Shown: positions 9,786 through 20,747, counted from the first letter of the stretch. The stretch: DNA of 64,000 nucleotides from Symbiodinium natans (GCA_905221605.1 CAJNDS010002598.1:43501-107500); one strand, 5' to 3'. The notes: generated from the letters alone by a model not told the origin. Numbers and translations: made by a program.

Positions 9786-9834
9786 GTTTAGGGTTTAGGG
9801 TTTAGGGTTTAGGGTTTAGGGTTTAGGGTATATC

Positions 9835-9924
9835 ATGATGGCTCCAACTCGTCTGGTGCCCGTCGATCGCAGTGCGGAGCCCTTCCTTCTGGACCCTCGA
9901 CAGGGATGCGGCCTGTTTCAAGAG
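9835..9924 (+). CDS. Candidate first exon, unidentified gene
   Basis: Thirty codons from ATG (MMAPTRLVPVDRSAEPF) to LFQE, ending at a GAG/GCTTTTAACCC donor. A TTTAGGG array ends just before it and a CCCTAAA array begins just after. Confidence 0.5.
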
Positions 9925-9929
9925 GCTTT

Positions 9930-10137
9930 TAACCCTAAACCCTAAACCCTAAACCCTAAACCCTAAACCTTAAACCCTAAACCCTAAACCCTAAACCCTA
10001 AACCCTAAACCCTAAACCCTACACCCTAAACCCTGAACCCTGAACCCTGAACCCTGAACCCTGAACCCTAAACCCTGAACCCTGAACCCTGAACCCTAAA
10101 CCCTAAACCCTAAACCCTAACCCTAAACCCTAAACCC
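9930..10137. repeat. Telomeric array, CCCTAAA/CCCTGAA mixed
   Basis: About 29 units, with a block of CCCTGAA variants near 10030-10095. Confidence 0.95.
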
Positions 10138-10222
10138 GAGTGACTTGGGGTTTATGGGGTTTTTATGGGGTTTATTGGGTCTATTGGGCTTGCTGGGTTT
10201 ATTGGGTTTATTGGGTATATTT

Positions 10223-10319
10223 TGGGATGTTCTCCCATGTACTAACAGTCCTTAATAAGGATTCGAAAGGGGGTACGAGAATCCCTATTAGGGACTGCTA
10301 GTAACAGGGGGAACATCCT
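10223..10319. mobile_element. Family A MITE
   Basis: Inverted termini TTGGGATGTTCTCCC and GGGGGAACATCCTAA. The internal CAGTCCTTAATAAGGATT is mirrored by AATCCCTATTAGGGACTG. No clear target duplication. Confidence 0.85.
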
Positions 10320-10701
10320 AAGGAGTAGCCATGTACCCTTCGCCCTCACACACACACACAGACGCAGTGTTGCATGGATTGTGGGGATGTGCGACGTGAC
10401 TGCTTGTAGGCGTATGCGACGCCAGGCATCGCAAGGTGGTTTCCTCTGAAGGCGAGTCGATACCCCGTCGCTAGGCAGGTGGCAAGCATCTCGGAACACT
10501 TTGAAGACATGTACATGTACATATATATATATATATACAGTGTATATATATATATAGATATGCGAATCATCTTAAAACACTCACATGTATTAATGTTTTG
10601 TGAAATCAACACGCTAGGACATTGCCATTCTTGGCTCGAGGGTGGGCCCTCTGAAGCCTTCGGAACCATCTCCTGAGAGCCCTAAGAAGCCTTGAAGCCC
10701 T
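10320..10701. other. Unique DNA with AT microsatellite
   Basis: CA repeats near 10348-10360 and an ATATATAT block at 10519-10556. No convincing exon. Confidence 0.5.
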
Positions 10702-11050
10702 CTAGGGTTTAGGGTTTAGGGTTTAGGGTTTAGGGTTTAGGGTTTAGGGTTTAGGGTTTAGGGTCTAACCCCTAAAGCCCAGGACCCAAAGCCGAACCCT
10801 AAAACAAGAAGATGCAAACCCTCGAACTGAGCCCAAACCCCAAACCCCAAACTCTCCTAAGCCCTAAACCCCAAACCCCCAACCCCAAACGTAAGCCCTA
10901 AGCCCCAAACCCCAAAACCCGAAACCCCAAACCGCCCTAAACCTAAACCCCAAACCCCAAACCCCAAACCCTAAACCCTCCCAAGCCTTAAACCCCAAAC
11001 ACTAAACCCTAAACCCTAAACCCTAAACCCCAAACCCTAAACCCTTAAAC
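10702..11050. repeat. Telomeric arrays, two orientations meeting
   Basis: TTTAGGG units (10702-10765) run into a decayed CCCTAAA/CCCCAAA tract (10770-11050), so the two orientations converge within about 10 bases. Confidence 0.85.
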
Positions 11051-11336
11051 CCGCGCACCTGGCATGGACAAGCCCGGGCCAGCATGGAGGCCCTCGGATC
11101 CCAGCTCTAACAGACTCGTCGGGGTTGAGGTGGTTCGGGGGTTTTACGGGTTTTTGGGAGTTTTTTGAGGGTCTTTTAGGGTTTTGAGGGTTTTTAGGTT
11201 GTCAGGGTTTTTAGGGTTTTTTTGGAGGGTTTTTTGATGGTTTTTTCGTTTTTTTTTTTTTTAAAGGTTGTTAGGGTATTTTGGGTTTTTAGGGTGTGGG
11301 GATTAGGGTTTATGGTTTAGGGTTTAAGGGTTTCAG

Positions 11337-11391
11337 GCTGCGTGGCAGGAGATGTTTGCAGGTTCTCAGGTCTTGCCTGAACAGCAGGAAG
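11337..11391 (+). CDS. Exon, unidentified gene
   Basis: After AAGGGTTTCAG, the frame AWQEMFAGSQVLPEQQEG is open and ends near GG/GGCTTCAGG. Degenerate TTTAGGG repeats flank it. Boundaries approximate. Confidence 0.4.
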
Positions 11392-11554
11392 GGGCTTCAG
11401 GGTTTATGGGATTTATAGGGTTTGTAGGGTTTATAGGGTTCAGGGTACTAGGGGTTAGGGGTTTCAGGGTGTCGGGGCTTCAGGTTTAAGGCATAATTCT
11501 AGGTCGGTTTTTGATGCGGGGGGGTGTTGGGGTTTCAGGTTTTAGGTATCAGGG

Positions 11555-11767
11555 TGGGTTTAGGGTTTAGGGTTTAGGGTTTAGGGTTTAGGGTTTAGGG
11601 TTTAGGGTTTAATTAGGGTTTAGGGTTTAGGGTTTAGGGTTTAGGGGTAGGGGCTCTTGGGGTTTTAGGGTGTAGGTGGACCTCGAGTCGTTTTGCGCTT
11701 AACGCTAAGCTTAAGAGAAGCCTCCTGGGAGGTTCCAAGCCGCCTTGAATTTGTTAGGGTTTAGGGT

Positions 11768-11820
<53 letters not shown>

Positions 11821-11822
11821 GG
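11555..11822. repeat. Telomeric array and TTGAGGG variant array
   Basis: TTTAGGG units at 11555-11650. After a short unique stretch, eight TTGAGGG variant units run at 11766-11822. Confidence 0.9.
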
Positions 11823-11850
11823 TGGGAAGGTTCCTGTTGGCTCCTTTCAG

Positions 11851-11886
11851 ACCTGGTGGCTTTGAGGCATGCCTCCTTCCCAGAAT
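11851..11886 (+). CDS. Short exon, unidentified gene
   Basis: A strong acceptor, GGCTCCTTTCAG, precedes DLVALRHASFPE. A GAAT/GCTTAGG donor follows. Telomeric variants flank both sides. Confidence 0.5.
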
Positions 11887-11952
11887 GCTTAGGGTTTAGG
11901 GTTTGGGGGCTTGGGGGTTTGGGGTTGAGGGTTTAGCGCCGTTAGGACGTAG

Positions 11953-11991
11953 GTCCTCCGGCGAACGAATGCAGTGCAAGCCATTTCGTCG
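11953..11991 (+). CDS. Short exon, unidentified gene
   Basis: Acceptor AGGACGTAG, thirteen codons (VLRRTNAVQAISS), donor TCG/GTGTCCC, phase 0 at both ends. A family G element starts 13 bases downstream. Confidence 0.5.
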
Positions 11992-12003
11992 GTGTCCCTA
12001 AAT

Positions 12004-12150
12004 CAAGGGACGAAAGGAGGGACCCTTACAAGGGACCTTAGGGGATATCTAGGGGTTGCAGGGGCTACTTAGGTATATAGGGCCTACATAAAGGTATATA
12101 GAGGGGTTATATATGGGATGGACATATATATATATATATGTGGGAATAGG
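12004..12150. mobile_element. Family G repeat
   Basis: GGAGGGACCCTTACAAGGGA... then GGGGCTACTTAGGTATATAGG and a TATATA block. Related copies are at 28914-29000 (reverse), 35970-36180, 47493-47590 and 52217-52312. Confidence 0.65.
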
Positions 12151-12264
12151 ATTGAGGGTCCATTCCTAGATTCTGGGTCCCTCCTTCCACCCCCTTAACT
12201 AAAGTACTAAAGTAAACCCCCCCGGCCCCAAGAGCCCGAAAGGCGACCCCCTTGCCCCCTCCAG

Positions 12265-12311
12265 GCCTACGCCGGGCAGCTGGGCGTTCCAGGCCCCGAG
12301 TTGCCGCTGAG
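12265..12311 (+). CDS. Exon, unidentified gene
   Basis: The acceptor GCCCCCTCCAG precedes AYAGQLGVPGPELPL. The donor CTGAG/GTTTAGGG is the first unit of a telomeric array. Canonical at both ends, phases 0 and 2. Confidence 0.65.
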
Positions 12312-12540
12312 GTTTAGGGCTTGGGGTTTAGGGTTCAGGGTTCAGGGTTTAGGGTTTAGGGTTTAGGGTTTAGGGTTAGGGGATTCTTGGGGGCGTTCTT
12401 GAACCCGGCCTGGCATGTTATGACAGCGGATGTCATGGGATTCTAAACCCTAGACCCTAAACCCTAGACCCTAAACCCTAAGCCGTAAACTCTAAACCCT
12501 AACCCCTAACCCTAAACCCTAAACCCTGAACCGAAACCCG
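12312..12540. repeat. Telomeric arrays, both orientations
   Basis: TTTAGGG units to about 12378, unique DNA, then CCCTAAA and CCCTAGA units (12444-12530). Confidence 0.85.
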
Positions 12541-12544
12541 ATCA

Positions 12545-13242
12545 GATCCGCATTCCTAGGTCGGGTTTAGGGTTTCGGGTTTGGGGAGCTGATCAAGTCG
12601 TGCCTGCTGCTTTTTTTGGCATCCCCTCCCAGCCCGCCTGTTGCAACAAAAAAGAGTTGAAAGTTGTAAAAAGGCAGGTTCTGAGACCGGGTTTTGACGA
12701 GTTCTTTTCCTTCTGGCTGAACCTTGCCGGGGCCTTTTGCCGCTCTTTTGGGGGGTTCGGGTGCATTTTTGCGGTTTTTCTGTCTTTTGGGGGGGCTTCG
12801 GCGACTTTTCTTTTGAATTTGTTTCTGGAGCTTTTTTGGGAGGCGCATCCTTGCGCAGCGTCGGCTTGTTTAGACACAGCTTTGCACATTCTGAACGATC
12901 TGGGGGTTTCCGAAAACAGGGTGCCATTTTTCGAGGGCTCCTTTGAAAAGGATTAAAAAAAGTATTTTGGGGTATGTAATGGGGTTCCCCCTATGTTTGG
13001 AAATCCCCATATGTTGTCAAGTGCAGAGGCTTAAGCAGATTGAAAATTTGGCCTCAAGAGACGTTTGGGATCAATTTACTTAAGCTCGTTTTTTTCGGGG
13101 AAACAACTTTGTGATTTCAGAATGATTTGACATACAACTTCTACTTATCCTGGTATTGTGGGTTAGGGTCTAGGGGTTGACGTAAAGGCCTTAAGAGGAC
13201 TCAAAGTAGAAGCCGCCCCCGAACCACCTTGAAATGAGAACC
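12545..13242. other. Ambiguous unique region
   Basis: Overlapping open frames occur on both strands (12556-12956), none clearly protein-like. A short + strand island at 12586-12660 (ELIKSCLLLFLASPP) could be an exon. DNA after 12960 is non-coding in appearance. Confidence 0.3.
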
Positions 13243-13350
13243 TTGGGATGTTCCCCCTTATGCCTTATACTAACAGTCCTTAATAGGGATTAATGGATCC
13301 CTCACTATAGTCCCGATGAAGGACTGTTAGTATAAGGGGGAACATCCTTA
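13243..13350. mobile_element. Family A MITE
   Basis: Inverted termini TTGGGATGTTCCCCC and GGGGGAACATCCTTA. Flanks TGAGAACC (13235-13242) and CGAGAACC (13351-13358) match at 7 of 8 bases. Confidence 0.9.
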
Positions 13351-13410
13351 CGAGAACCCTACATAATTCATGAGCTCTTGGGGGATGTCATAAGGTGCCA
13401 ATCTTCTCGG

Positions 13411-13483
13411 TAGGCCACTTGGGATATGTATAGTTTTTCCCCTTATGGGTTCAAGAGGACCACGTTTAGGAATATTGTTCAGA
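13411..13483. repeat. Second copy of chitinase intron 10
   Basis: GTAGGCCACTTGGG...TTAGGAATATTGTTCAG parallels 7518-7592 along its length, and similarity continues past the acceptor (GGGTTTTAAGGGCCATCC). Confidence 0.75.
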
Positions 13484-13567
13484 GGGTTTTAAGGGCCATC
13501 CATGTTTCCAAACATTCAGCCCTAAACCCTAAACCCTAAACCCTAAAAGCGCCCTACCAATTGTCAG

Positions 13568-13634
13568 GCTACTGGCTCTGCGAGGGAGACTTCCTCTCCA
13601 CCGACGGCTGCCCAGCGTTCCGCGCTCACCTGGG
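13568..13634 (+). CDS. Exon, Cys-containing
   Basis: Acceptor AATTGTCAG, frame YWLCEGDFLSTDGCPAFRAH, donor at GGGTTTAGG. The two Cys recall other exons at 18-22 kb. A tiny island after GACTTTTCAG at 13681-13704 (LHFIESTE, GAG/GTGCAC) may be the next exon. Confidence 0.55.
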
Positions 13635-14379
13635 GTTTAGGGTTTAGGGTTTAGGGTTCAGGTGGGGCGTGGACTTTTCAGCTGCATTTCATAGAAAGCA
13701 CTGAGGTGCACCTTGCTTCCGCGTTAGGGGTTTAGGGTTTAGGGTTTAGGTTTTAGGGTTTAGGGTCTAGGGTTTAGGGATGCAAAGGGCAAGTACGTAG
13801 CCCTTACCCCCATAAGCCATAAGCTCCATCTAAGAAGCCAAGATGTTGGAACTAGGTCTCCCCCCCCCCCCCCCCCCGCCCCAAAAATCTGTTTAAGGGA
13901 TCTGCAGGGGGGGGGGGGGGGGGGCGGGGGGGAAAGAAGTACTCAGTACTCCCTACGACGAACCAGAACGTTTGGGCTGATTCCTTCACCAACCGTAGGA
14001 ACAGCACTTTAAGATGTCAGATGCTTTGGGGTTCCTAAACCCTAAACCCTAAATCCAAAACCCTAAACCCTCCGTGCCATTTCGCGGCTTCTGGGAGTGC
14101 TTGGCCCCTTTTTCGCAGCCCTTTGGGACCATAGCCATGTGTGCACATGCCAGTCTCCGACTGCTTGCGAGCATGCCGCTACATCGTGTTGTTAGAAGGC
14201 ACGCCACCGATATCGACGGGCTGGTTCATGATTCATAGGCTCGAGGTTTTCTAAGGTGCAGTTCAGGGTTTATGGTTAAGGGTTTAGGGTTTAGGGTTTA
14301 CAGTTCTTCAAGGTTTTGTGAGGTTTGTTGATCTCCTCTCTGCGACCTCTCGGCTAGCCCTCCCTAGCTTGCCGCCAGC

Positions 14380-14439
14380 ATGATGTGGCGGTTGCTCCTC
14401 CTGACAGCTTTGGCTGCCGCCTCCGACTCTTGTCCCGCA
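14380..14439 (+). CDS. First exon with signal peptide
   Basis: ATG ATG opens MMWRLLLLTALAAASDSCPA, a typical secretory signal. The donor GTATTAGGG begins a degenerate telomeric tract. A likely downstream exon is at 15538. Confidence 0.6.
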
Positions 14440-14869
14440 GTATTAGGGTTTCGGGTTTAGGATTTAGGGTTTAGGGTTTCGGGTTTAGGATTTAGGATTT
14501 AAGGTTTAGGGTATCTGCTCTAGGTGTCAGCCTTTGGGGTGTTTTTGTCCTCTCCCCTATCTATTGGTTTTAAGAGCCTCTGTAGGAACATCTTCAGCAG
14601 GTTCCAAAGGGTGAGCCTTGTTCATTCTTTTCTTTTCCTGATGTCATGACACGGATTCGGCCACGGCAGATGTCATACGGGGGACAACCCCCAAACCCTA
14701 GAAATCCTATAAACCCTCTGCGCCGTACATGCCCTACAAACGCTCCAAACCCTGAGCCCTGTAAACTTCTAAACCCATTAAATCCTACAAACCTTAAACG
14801 GGCGCCGTTGAGATAGGTGTTGGGTCGGGCCTCCGGTTGGGGTGTTTTTAAGGTGCTTTAGGGTTCCCT

Positions 14870-15140
14870 AAACCCTAAATCCTAAACCCTAAACCCTAAA
14901 CCCCAAACCCCTAAACCCTAAACCCTAAACCCCAAAACCCTAAACCCTAAACCGCATAGGGTTTAGGGTTCAGAGTTTGGGAAGTCGTGCGGCGTTTCGG
15001 GCAGAAGCCAAGTCGAGGTCCAGTGTCCTCTCAAGTCCCTGTAGTGCATGCACACTGAACGGTAAACCCTATATCCTAAACCCTAAACCCTAAACCCCAA
15101 ACCCTAAACCCTAAACCCAAAAACCCTAAACACTAAATCG
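14870..15140. repeat. Telomeric arrays, CCCTAAA strand
   Basis: Two CCCTAAA-rich blocks (14870-14955 and 15065-15140) with CCCCAAA variants around about 110 bases of unique DNA. Confidence 0.85.
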
Positions 15141-15537
15141 CATGCCTGGCAGACACAAGACACGCGCTGAGCCCCTGAACTCTTCCCCGGACTTTTTGGG
15201 GCTCAACCGCGCCTCAGGCGCTTTTAGGGTGCCGATTGAGGCCTCCCAGCAGGCCTCTTTTGGGGCCTTCTGGGGCCTCGGCAATTTACTTGCATTCGTT
15301 TGGGGGTGGAGAGAAGCCAACATGTGCTCTTGGCTGTTGGTATCTTAGCCAAGAAAAAGCCCCTACACACCTGGCAGCCTGGGTGTGAGAGGCCCCTAGA
15401 CCTTAGACCAACAGGCCTCCACCCCGAAGCCCTAAACCCCCCCACCCCCCCCCCCCCCCCCCAACTAGGATCAAGCCCTAAACCCTAAGCCCTAAACCCT
15501 AAAACCCCAAACTCTAAACACCCAGGATTCACGGCAG
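15141..15537. other. Unique region, no clear gene
   Basis: GCCTGGCAG occurs at both ends of 15144-15380. Short frames exist on both strands without convincing codon bias. A poly-C run lies at 15436-15462. Confidence 0.35.
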
Positions 15538-15587
15538 TCTTCGCAGCAGCCGCCAGTGGAGGCAACAACTGTTTGGGCAGACATCGG
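15538..15587 (+). CDS. Exon, unidentified gene
   Basis: Acceptor TTCACGGCAG, frame SSQQPPVEATTVWADI, donor GG/GTTCAGGG, phases 0 and 2. High GC3. Confidence 0.6.
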
Positions 15588-15879
15588 GTTCAGGGTTGAA
15601 GCCAAAGCCCCCCCCAAACTGCCCCAAACCCTCCGCCCTTCACAGCCCTAAATCCTGCCCCCTTGAAAAGGGCTTGTTGTGCTTGAAAGCCCTAAAACCC
15701 TGTGAGTTCAACACCCTTTTAGCCTTACAGGTATTAAGGTTTGTAAACCCTAACCGCGTGAAGCTTTATAAGCACTAAACTGCTACAACCCTCGAACCCA
15801 AACCCCCGATCCCGAGCGCTGAGAACCCTAAGCCCTGGACCTACCAACGCTTGAAAAACTCCGTCAACCGAAGACCCTG

Positions 15880-15989
15880 CAGTAAACTTCTGAAAGTTGG
15901 AGCATGGAGGAGGCTGAAAGCTGGGATTCCCTGTGGTATGCCTTTTAGGGTACGGGGAGAAGGGTGTTCCAACTTTTCGGAGTTTACTG
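15880..15989. mobile_element. Inverted-repeat element
   Basis: CAGTAAACTTCTGAAAGTTG at the left is mirrored by CAACTTTTCGGAGTTTACTG at the right, around a unique loop. Single copy in this window. Confidence 0.65.
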
Positions 15990-16133
15990 TAAGCCCTACC
16001 CTAAACCCTAAACCCTAAACCCTAAACCCTGAACCCTGAACCCTGAAACCCTTTCGACTTCAACCCCCCCGAAGCCCTGCACCCTCCCTGTCGACGTAAA
16101 CCCTTTCGACCCAGTACCCTCAACTACCCTACT

Positions 16134-16227
16134 CCCAAAGAGCCCAATATTGCTTAATTAAGGAATATACCTTAACCTATATGATTTAAGGAATATTCCT
16201 TAATTAAGCAATATTGGGCTCTTTGGG
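16134..16227. repeat. Perfect 35-bp hairpin
   Basis: Arms 16134-16168 and 16193-16227 (starting CCCAAAGAGCCCAATATTGC) are exactly complementary over 35 bases around a 24-base loop. Probably a very recent MITE or palindrome. Confidence 0.9.
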
Positions 16228-16425
16228 CTCTAACCCACCCTAAGCCCCTAGAAGCCCTAAGCAACCCCAAACCCCTAAAAGCCCTAAAGAACCCTAAGCC
16301 GTAACCACCCTCAAGAACCCCAAGCCTTCAACACGCTAAAAACCCCCTAAAGCCTCTACATTCCCCGAAAGCCCCTAAAAAAAACCATAAAAGCCCGAAC
16401 AAAAACCCAAGAACTTTAAGCAACT

Positions 16426-16538
16426 CTTAGTAGCCCAGTGGTACCCTTTTCCTTTTTTGTTCGGTTCTGGGTTCCCTTATAAAGTAACGAACCCAAAAAA
16501 GGGTGCCCTTATTGTTATATGGTTACTGGGCTACTCAG
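16426..16538. mobile_element. Family B element
   Basis: Begins CTTAGTAGCCCAGTGG and ends GTTACTGGGCTACTCAG, flanked by AACT at 16422-16425 and 16539-16542. It carries the shared core GGTTCCCTTATAAAG...CCAAAAAAGGG. Confidence 0.9.
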
Positions 16539-16674
16539 AACTTCAGCCCTAAACCGTGAACTGCCCAAACCCCTACAAAGCCTGAAAACCCCAAAAACCC
16601 TACAAGCTCTAAGAGCCCTAAAACTTCTAAGTGCAAAAAACACGAAGAACCCCGAAACAGCCCTAGAAGCTCTA

Positions 16675-16742
16675 AAAAACCCTAAACCCTAAACCCTAAA
16701 CCCTAAACCCTAAACCCTAAACCCTAAACCCTAAACCCTAAA
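16675..16742. repeat. Telomeric array, CCCTAAA
   Basis: About nine perfect units. Confidence 0.95.
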
Positions 16743-16779
16743 ACCCCAAAACCCCCCCCGCTCCCCCGACCCCCCCCAG

Positions 16780-16856
16780 ACGGAGGAGGTGAACCGTGCC
16801 ATGGAGGCGGCCCAGGCGGCCTTGGCCTCGGCGGCCGCCGAAAGAGCCGAGGCGGG
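16780..16856 (+). CDS. Exon, Ala/Glu-rich helical
   Basis: Acceptor CCCCCCCAG, frame TEEVNRAMEAAQAALASAAA then ERAEAG, donor GG/GTTTAGGG. Composition suggests a coiled coil. Its end resembles the island at 382-487. Confidence 0.6.
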
Positions 16857-16964
16857 GTTTAGGGTTTACGGTGGGTTTGGGGTTTAGGGTTTAGGGTTTG
16901 GGGTTTGGGGTTTAGGGTTTAGGGCTAGGGTTTAGAGGGCTTTACGAGGGGAGGTTTTTTGGGT

Positions 16965-17153
16965 GGGGGGGGAGTGGGGTGGGGTGGGGGGGGTGGGGGG
17001 GGGTGGGGGGGGGGGGGGGGGGTGGGGGGGGGGGGTGGGGGGGTGGGGGGTGGGGGGGGGGCGTGGGGTAGGTGGGGGGTGGGGGGGGGGGTGGGGTGGG
17101 GGGGTGGGGGGGGTGGGGGGGGTGGGGGGGGGGTGGGGTGGGGGGTGGGGGGG
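16965..17153. repeat. Poly-G tract with T interruptions
   Basis: About 190 bases of almost only G with scattered T. It is followed by GCTTTACAACCCAGAA, the inverse of the units that precede the second poly-G tract. Confidence 0.95.
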
Positions 17154-17159
17154 TGGACG

Positions 17160-17984
17160 CTTTACAACCCAGAAGCCTTTCCAGAATCCCTACTTTGCAA
17201 CCGGTTGCGAAAGCTTCTTAACAACCCAATTAACTGATAACGTCAACGCTTAGAATCTCCAGCATCATCCCTTACGGCAGCCAGGCAGGTTGGAAAGTGA
17301 TGCCGGTTGCAATGTGGGCGTTCTTAACCCGAATCCACGACAGATATGTGTGTGTATATACACATGAAAGCCAATACATGAACCCCAAATTCTATTACAT
17401 TTGACGTTGTATTTATGGTTTTAGGCCATACAAGTACTTTCAAAAAATAACTTTCCGTTCTTGTGTGTTTGTTTTTAGGGAAAGCATACAAAAAATGCTT
17501 TTTAGAAACCCAAACCACCAACCCACCACAGGCAAATCTGGGAGTGCAAAACACATTAAAATGCAACCAAATTCCTACCCTCGCACTCCACAGCACCTCG
17601 CTTGGCGGACGGACGCTTTTTTCTCACCAACGTGGACGTTGTTTGAGTCATTTTAATTTGATGTTGTACTTATGGTTTTGGGCCATACAAGTACTAAACA
17701 TAACCAATTCCTAAATTAGCCCCAAAAACAAAATTGTGAAAAAGAAACGCTTTTTAACATTCGGGGAAAGACGAGACACAAAGATAACAATAAACATAAT
17801 GGGGTGTGTTCCTTTTTAAACACAGGCCTACCTAAACCAAGCCACGACAACCTGCGTCGGGTGAAGGCCCCATAAGTTAGACACTTGAGGGAGTCTCGAG
17901 GAACCAAACTGTTTGGAATCTAGGTAGGTTTGTTGTAAAAACTCATGAAATCCCAATAGGTCTTAATCATAGGTAGACGGGTTG
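17160..17984. other. AT-balanced spacer between poly-G tracts
   Basis: The motif TTGATGTTGTA-TTATGGTTTTxGGCCATACAAGTACT occurs at about 17401-17440 and 17657-17696. No convincing exon was seen. Confidence 0.5.
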
Positions 17985-18316
<332 letters not shown>

Positions 18317-18548
18317 AAGTGTGTGGGTTTTGGGGGGGCTTCAGGGGTTTTCGAGTTGGTGGTCCGAGTCGCGTTCAATCCTCAAAGGGAGCAGGGAAGC
18401 GAGGGGCCTCTGGCTTAGGAAGCTTAAGGCAAAGGCTCTCTTTTCCTTCTGTGACGGGTGGTGGGACCCTAAACCTTAATTAAGCCCTAAACCCTATAGG
18501 CTAAACCCGAAACCCTAAACACTGTAAACCCCAAACCGGGCTCACCAG

Positions 18549-18592
18549 GGGACTTCTGTCCGGTCGGCTTCGTGCTTTACATCCTAAATCCT
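18549..18592 (+). CDS. Short exon, unidentified
   Basis: Acceptor GGCTCACCAG, frame DFCPVGFVLYIL. The donor is not clear. Cys content fits the neighbouring islands. Confidence 0.4.
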
Positions 18593-18752
18593 CAAGCACC
18601 TGAACCCCTAACCGCCCCGAGGACCCTAAACCCTCAATCCACTAGGGTTTAGGGCTTGGGGTTTTAGGGTTTAGGGTTTAGGGTTCATCCCTCTCCGATG
18701 CCCCTACGTCCCCTGAGCTTCCCCCGAGCTCATGTGGCAGCTTGGCACGTAG

Positions 18753-18800
18753 GTCTACAAGTGTGGCGGATGGCACCCGGCCCACAACCCCTACGAAGAT
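18753..18800 (+). CDS. Short exon, Cys-containing
   Basis: After GGCACGTAG, the frame VYKCGGWHPAHNPYED runs to a CCCTAAA array. It could belong with the Cys-rich exons at 18549 and 21090. Confidence 0.45.
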
Positions 18801-19192
18801 ACCCTTAAACCCTAAACCCTAAACCCAGGATTGAGGGTTCAGCGTTGAGGAAACCCCTTAACCCCGAAACCTTGCCGCCAGCGACCCGCCATTGCCTTCG
18901 GCTCCCAAAAAGGGGGGGCTTTTGAAATTTCATGGGGAAGGAGGGTTCGGGGCTTTAAGAGGTTCCTAACCCTAAACCCTAAACCCTAAGGTTTTAGGGT
19001 TCCAGGCCTAGGTTCCAGTTTCAAGGGCCGTACCCCATACACCCTGCCGCAGCCTCCCCAAAGGAAGGGGTTCTGTCCGGGCTTTCAAGTGCCAACAAGG
19101 GCTTTCGTGTTCTTTATCTTGCCCTCAAACCCTCATCCCTCAACCCTCAGACCCTCATCCCTAAACCCTCAACCCTAAACCCTGAACCCCAA

Positions 19193-19280
19193 ATGTCCGC
19201 CTTTCGCCGGCTACTGGTATGGCTCCTGCCTTTCAGCTGGGCAGCGCCGCTCTGGGCGCAGGAGACAGGCCATCTATTGG
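19193..19280 (+). CDS. First exon with signal peptide
   Basis: ATG begins MSAFRRLLVWLLPFSWAAPL, then WAQETGHLL, a clear secretory signal. A CCCTGAA/CCCTAAA tract ends two bases before the ATG. The donor G/GTTGAGG starts the next telomeric variant array. Confidence 0.6.
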
Positions 19281-19508
19281 GTTGAGGGTTCAGGTTTGAG
19301 GGTTCAGGGTGAGGGTTTAGGGTTGGGGATTGAGGGTTTAGGGGTTGGGGTTTGGGGTTTGGCGTTTCGGGTTTTGGGTTTAGCCCGCTCAACCTCCTTT
19401 GAGCCCCAAGCCCACGCAACCTCAAGTAGAAAGAATGTGGACCCCCCCCCCCCCCGCCCTCTCCCATGTTGAATTAAGGCCCTTAGCCCCTTCAACTCCC
19501 GCAACCCT

Positions 19509-19563
19509 ACCTGGGACTCTATATACCGCAACTACCCTTAATTAGGTGAAGAGGGTCCCAGGT
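19509..19563. mobile_element. Family F element (short)
   Basis: ACCTGGGACTCT at the left mirrors GGGTCCCAGGT at the right. Longer copies lie at 42.70, 45.45, 60.40 and 63.77 kb. Confidence 0.7.
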
Positions 19564-19758
19564 AAACCTCTCAGCCCCTAGATCCCTAAAACCCCCTAAA
19601 CCCTAAACCCTAAGCCCTAAACCCTAAACCCTAAACCCTAAACCCCTAAACCCTGCAGCCCACTGTGACTTGAGGTTTTCTTTCCTTGCTTGAGCTGCAT
19701 TGGGGGGGCCCTAGGGCCCTAGAGTGGCCCTAAACCCTAAACCCTAAACCCGAATCCC

Positions 19759-19872
19759 CAAGCTCTGGAGAACTTGGGGGAAGAATCAGTAATCGGAGGC
19801 CGACCCGGAGGTCATCCCGTGTGGGCCGCTTCCCAGCGCCTTCCCCGAGGGAGTCTTGGATGGCTGCTTTGG
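19759..19872 (+). CDS. Exon, unidentified gene
   Basis: Thirty-eight open codons begin QALENLGEESVIGGRPGGHP and end GWLLW at a TGG/GTTGAGG donor. Bounded upstream by a CCCTAAA tract. Acceptor uncertain. Confidence 0.5.
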
Positions 19873-19874
19873 GT

Positions 19875-20140
19875 TGAGGGTGTAGGGTTTAGGGTTTAGG
19901 GTTTGGGGTTTAGGGTTTGGGGTTTAGGGTTTGGGGTATAGGGTTGGAGTTTGGGGTTTAGGGTGTAGGGTTTAGAGTTGAGGGTTTAGGGTTTGGAGTG
20001 CAGGGCTTAGGGCTTAGGCTCTGGGGTCCCTTTTCGGGTTTGGGGTTTGGGGTTTGGGGTTTGGGGTTTGGGGTTTGGGGTTTGGGGTTTGGGGTTTGGG
20101 GTCACTTTTAGGGTTTAGGGTTTAGGTTTTAGGGTTTGGG
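19875..20140. repeat. Telomeric variants TTTAGGG and TTTGGGG
   Basis: Mixed units, with a block of about ten TTTGGGG units at 20037-20103. Confidence 0.9.
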
Positions 20141-20144
20141 GGCA

Positions 20145-20650
20145 TTGAGCTGAGGGCTTCGGGATCTGGGTTTGGGTATTGAGTTTGAGGGTTCCAGGTT
20201 TTGGGAATTGGGTGTTGAGTTTTTAAGCACTAGGGTTTGGGGTTGAGACTTGCCCTGAGACATCAAGCACAGCGTTTGGGGGGGCTTTTACGGTCTGGCT
20301 TTTGGGTTTAGAGCGGGGAGTTGGAGGTTGAGGGGGCTACTGCGTGCTTGGTTTTCTGTCCTGCCCCGCTCGTGGACCCGAAGCCATAGTGTTCCATGAG
20401 AGTGGGGATGTAATGGTGAGCAGCATTTCTTCAGCAGGCTCCCTCAGTAGGAAAAAGCCCCTGTAAAAGAGGTTTAAACTATGGGATGTGCATGCATTTG
20501 GGCGATAATACTAAGAGCCCACTGATAGCGCGCTTCATGGATTAGGGCTTCGGGACCTAGAATCTTGGTTTCGCCCAGAGCTATCCAGGGTGGTTTGGGA
20601 CGAAGAAAGGTACAGCCCGTAGAAACATGCCTCTTCAGCAAGTGCATGGG
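20145..20650. other. Unique region, no clear gene
   Basis: Mixed-composition DNA, no exon with convincing boundaries. Confidence 0.4.
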
Positions 20651-20747
20651 CTGTTGAAAACCCTAAACCCTAAACCCTATAGACCCTAAACCCTAAACCC
20701 TAAACCCTAAACCCTAAACCGCGGGTTTAGGGTTTAGAGTTTCGGGT

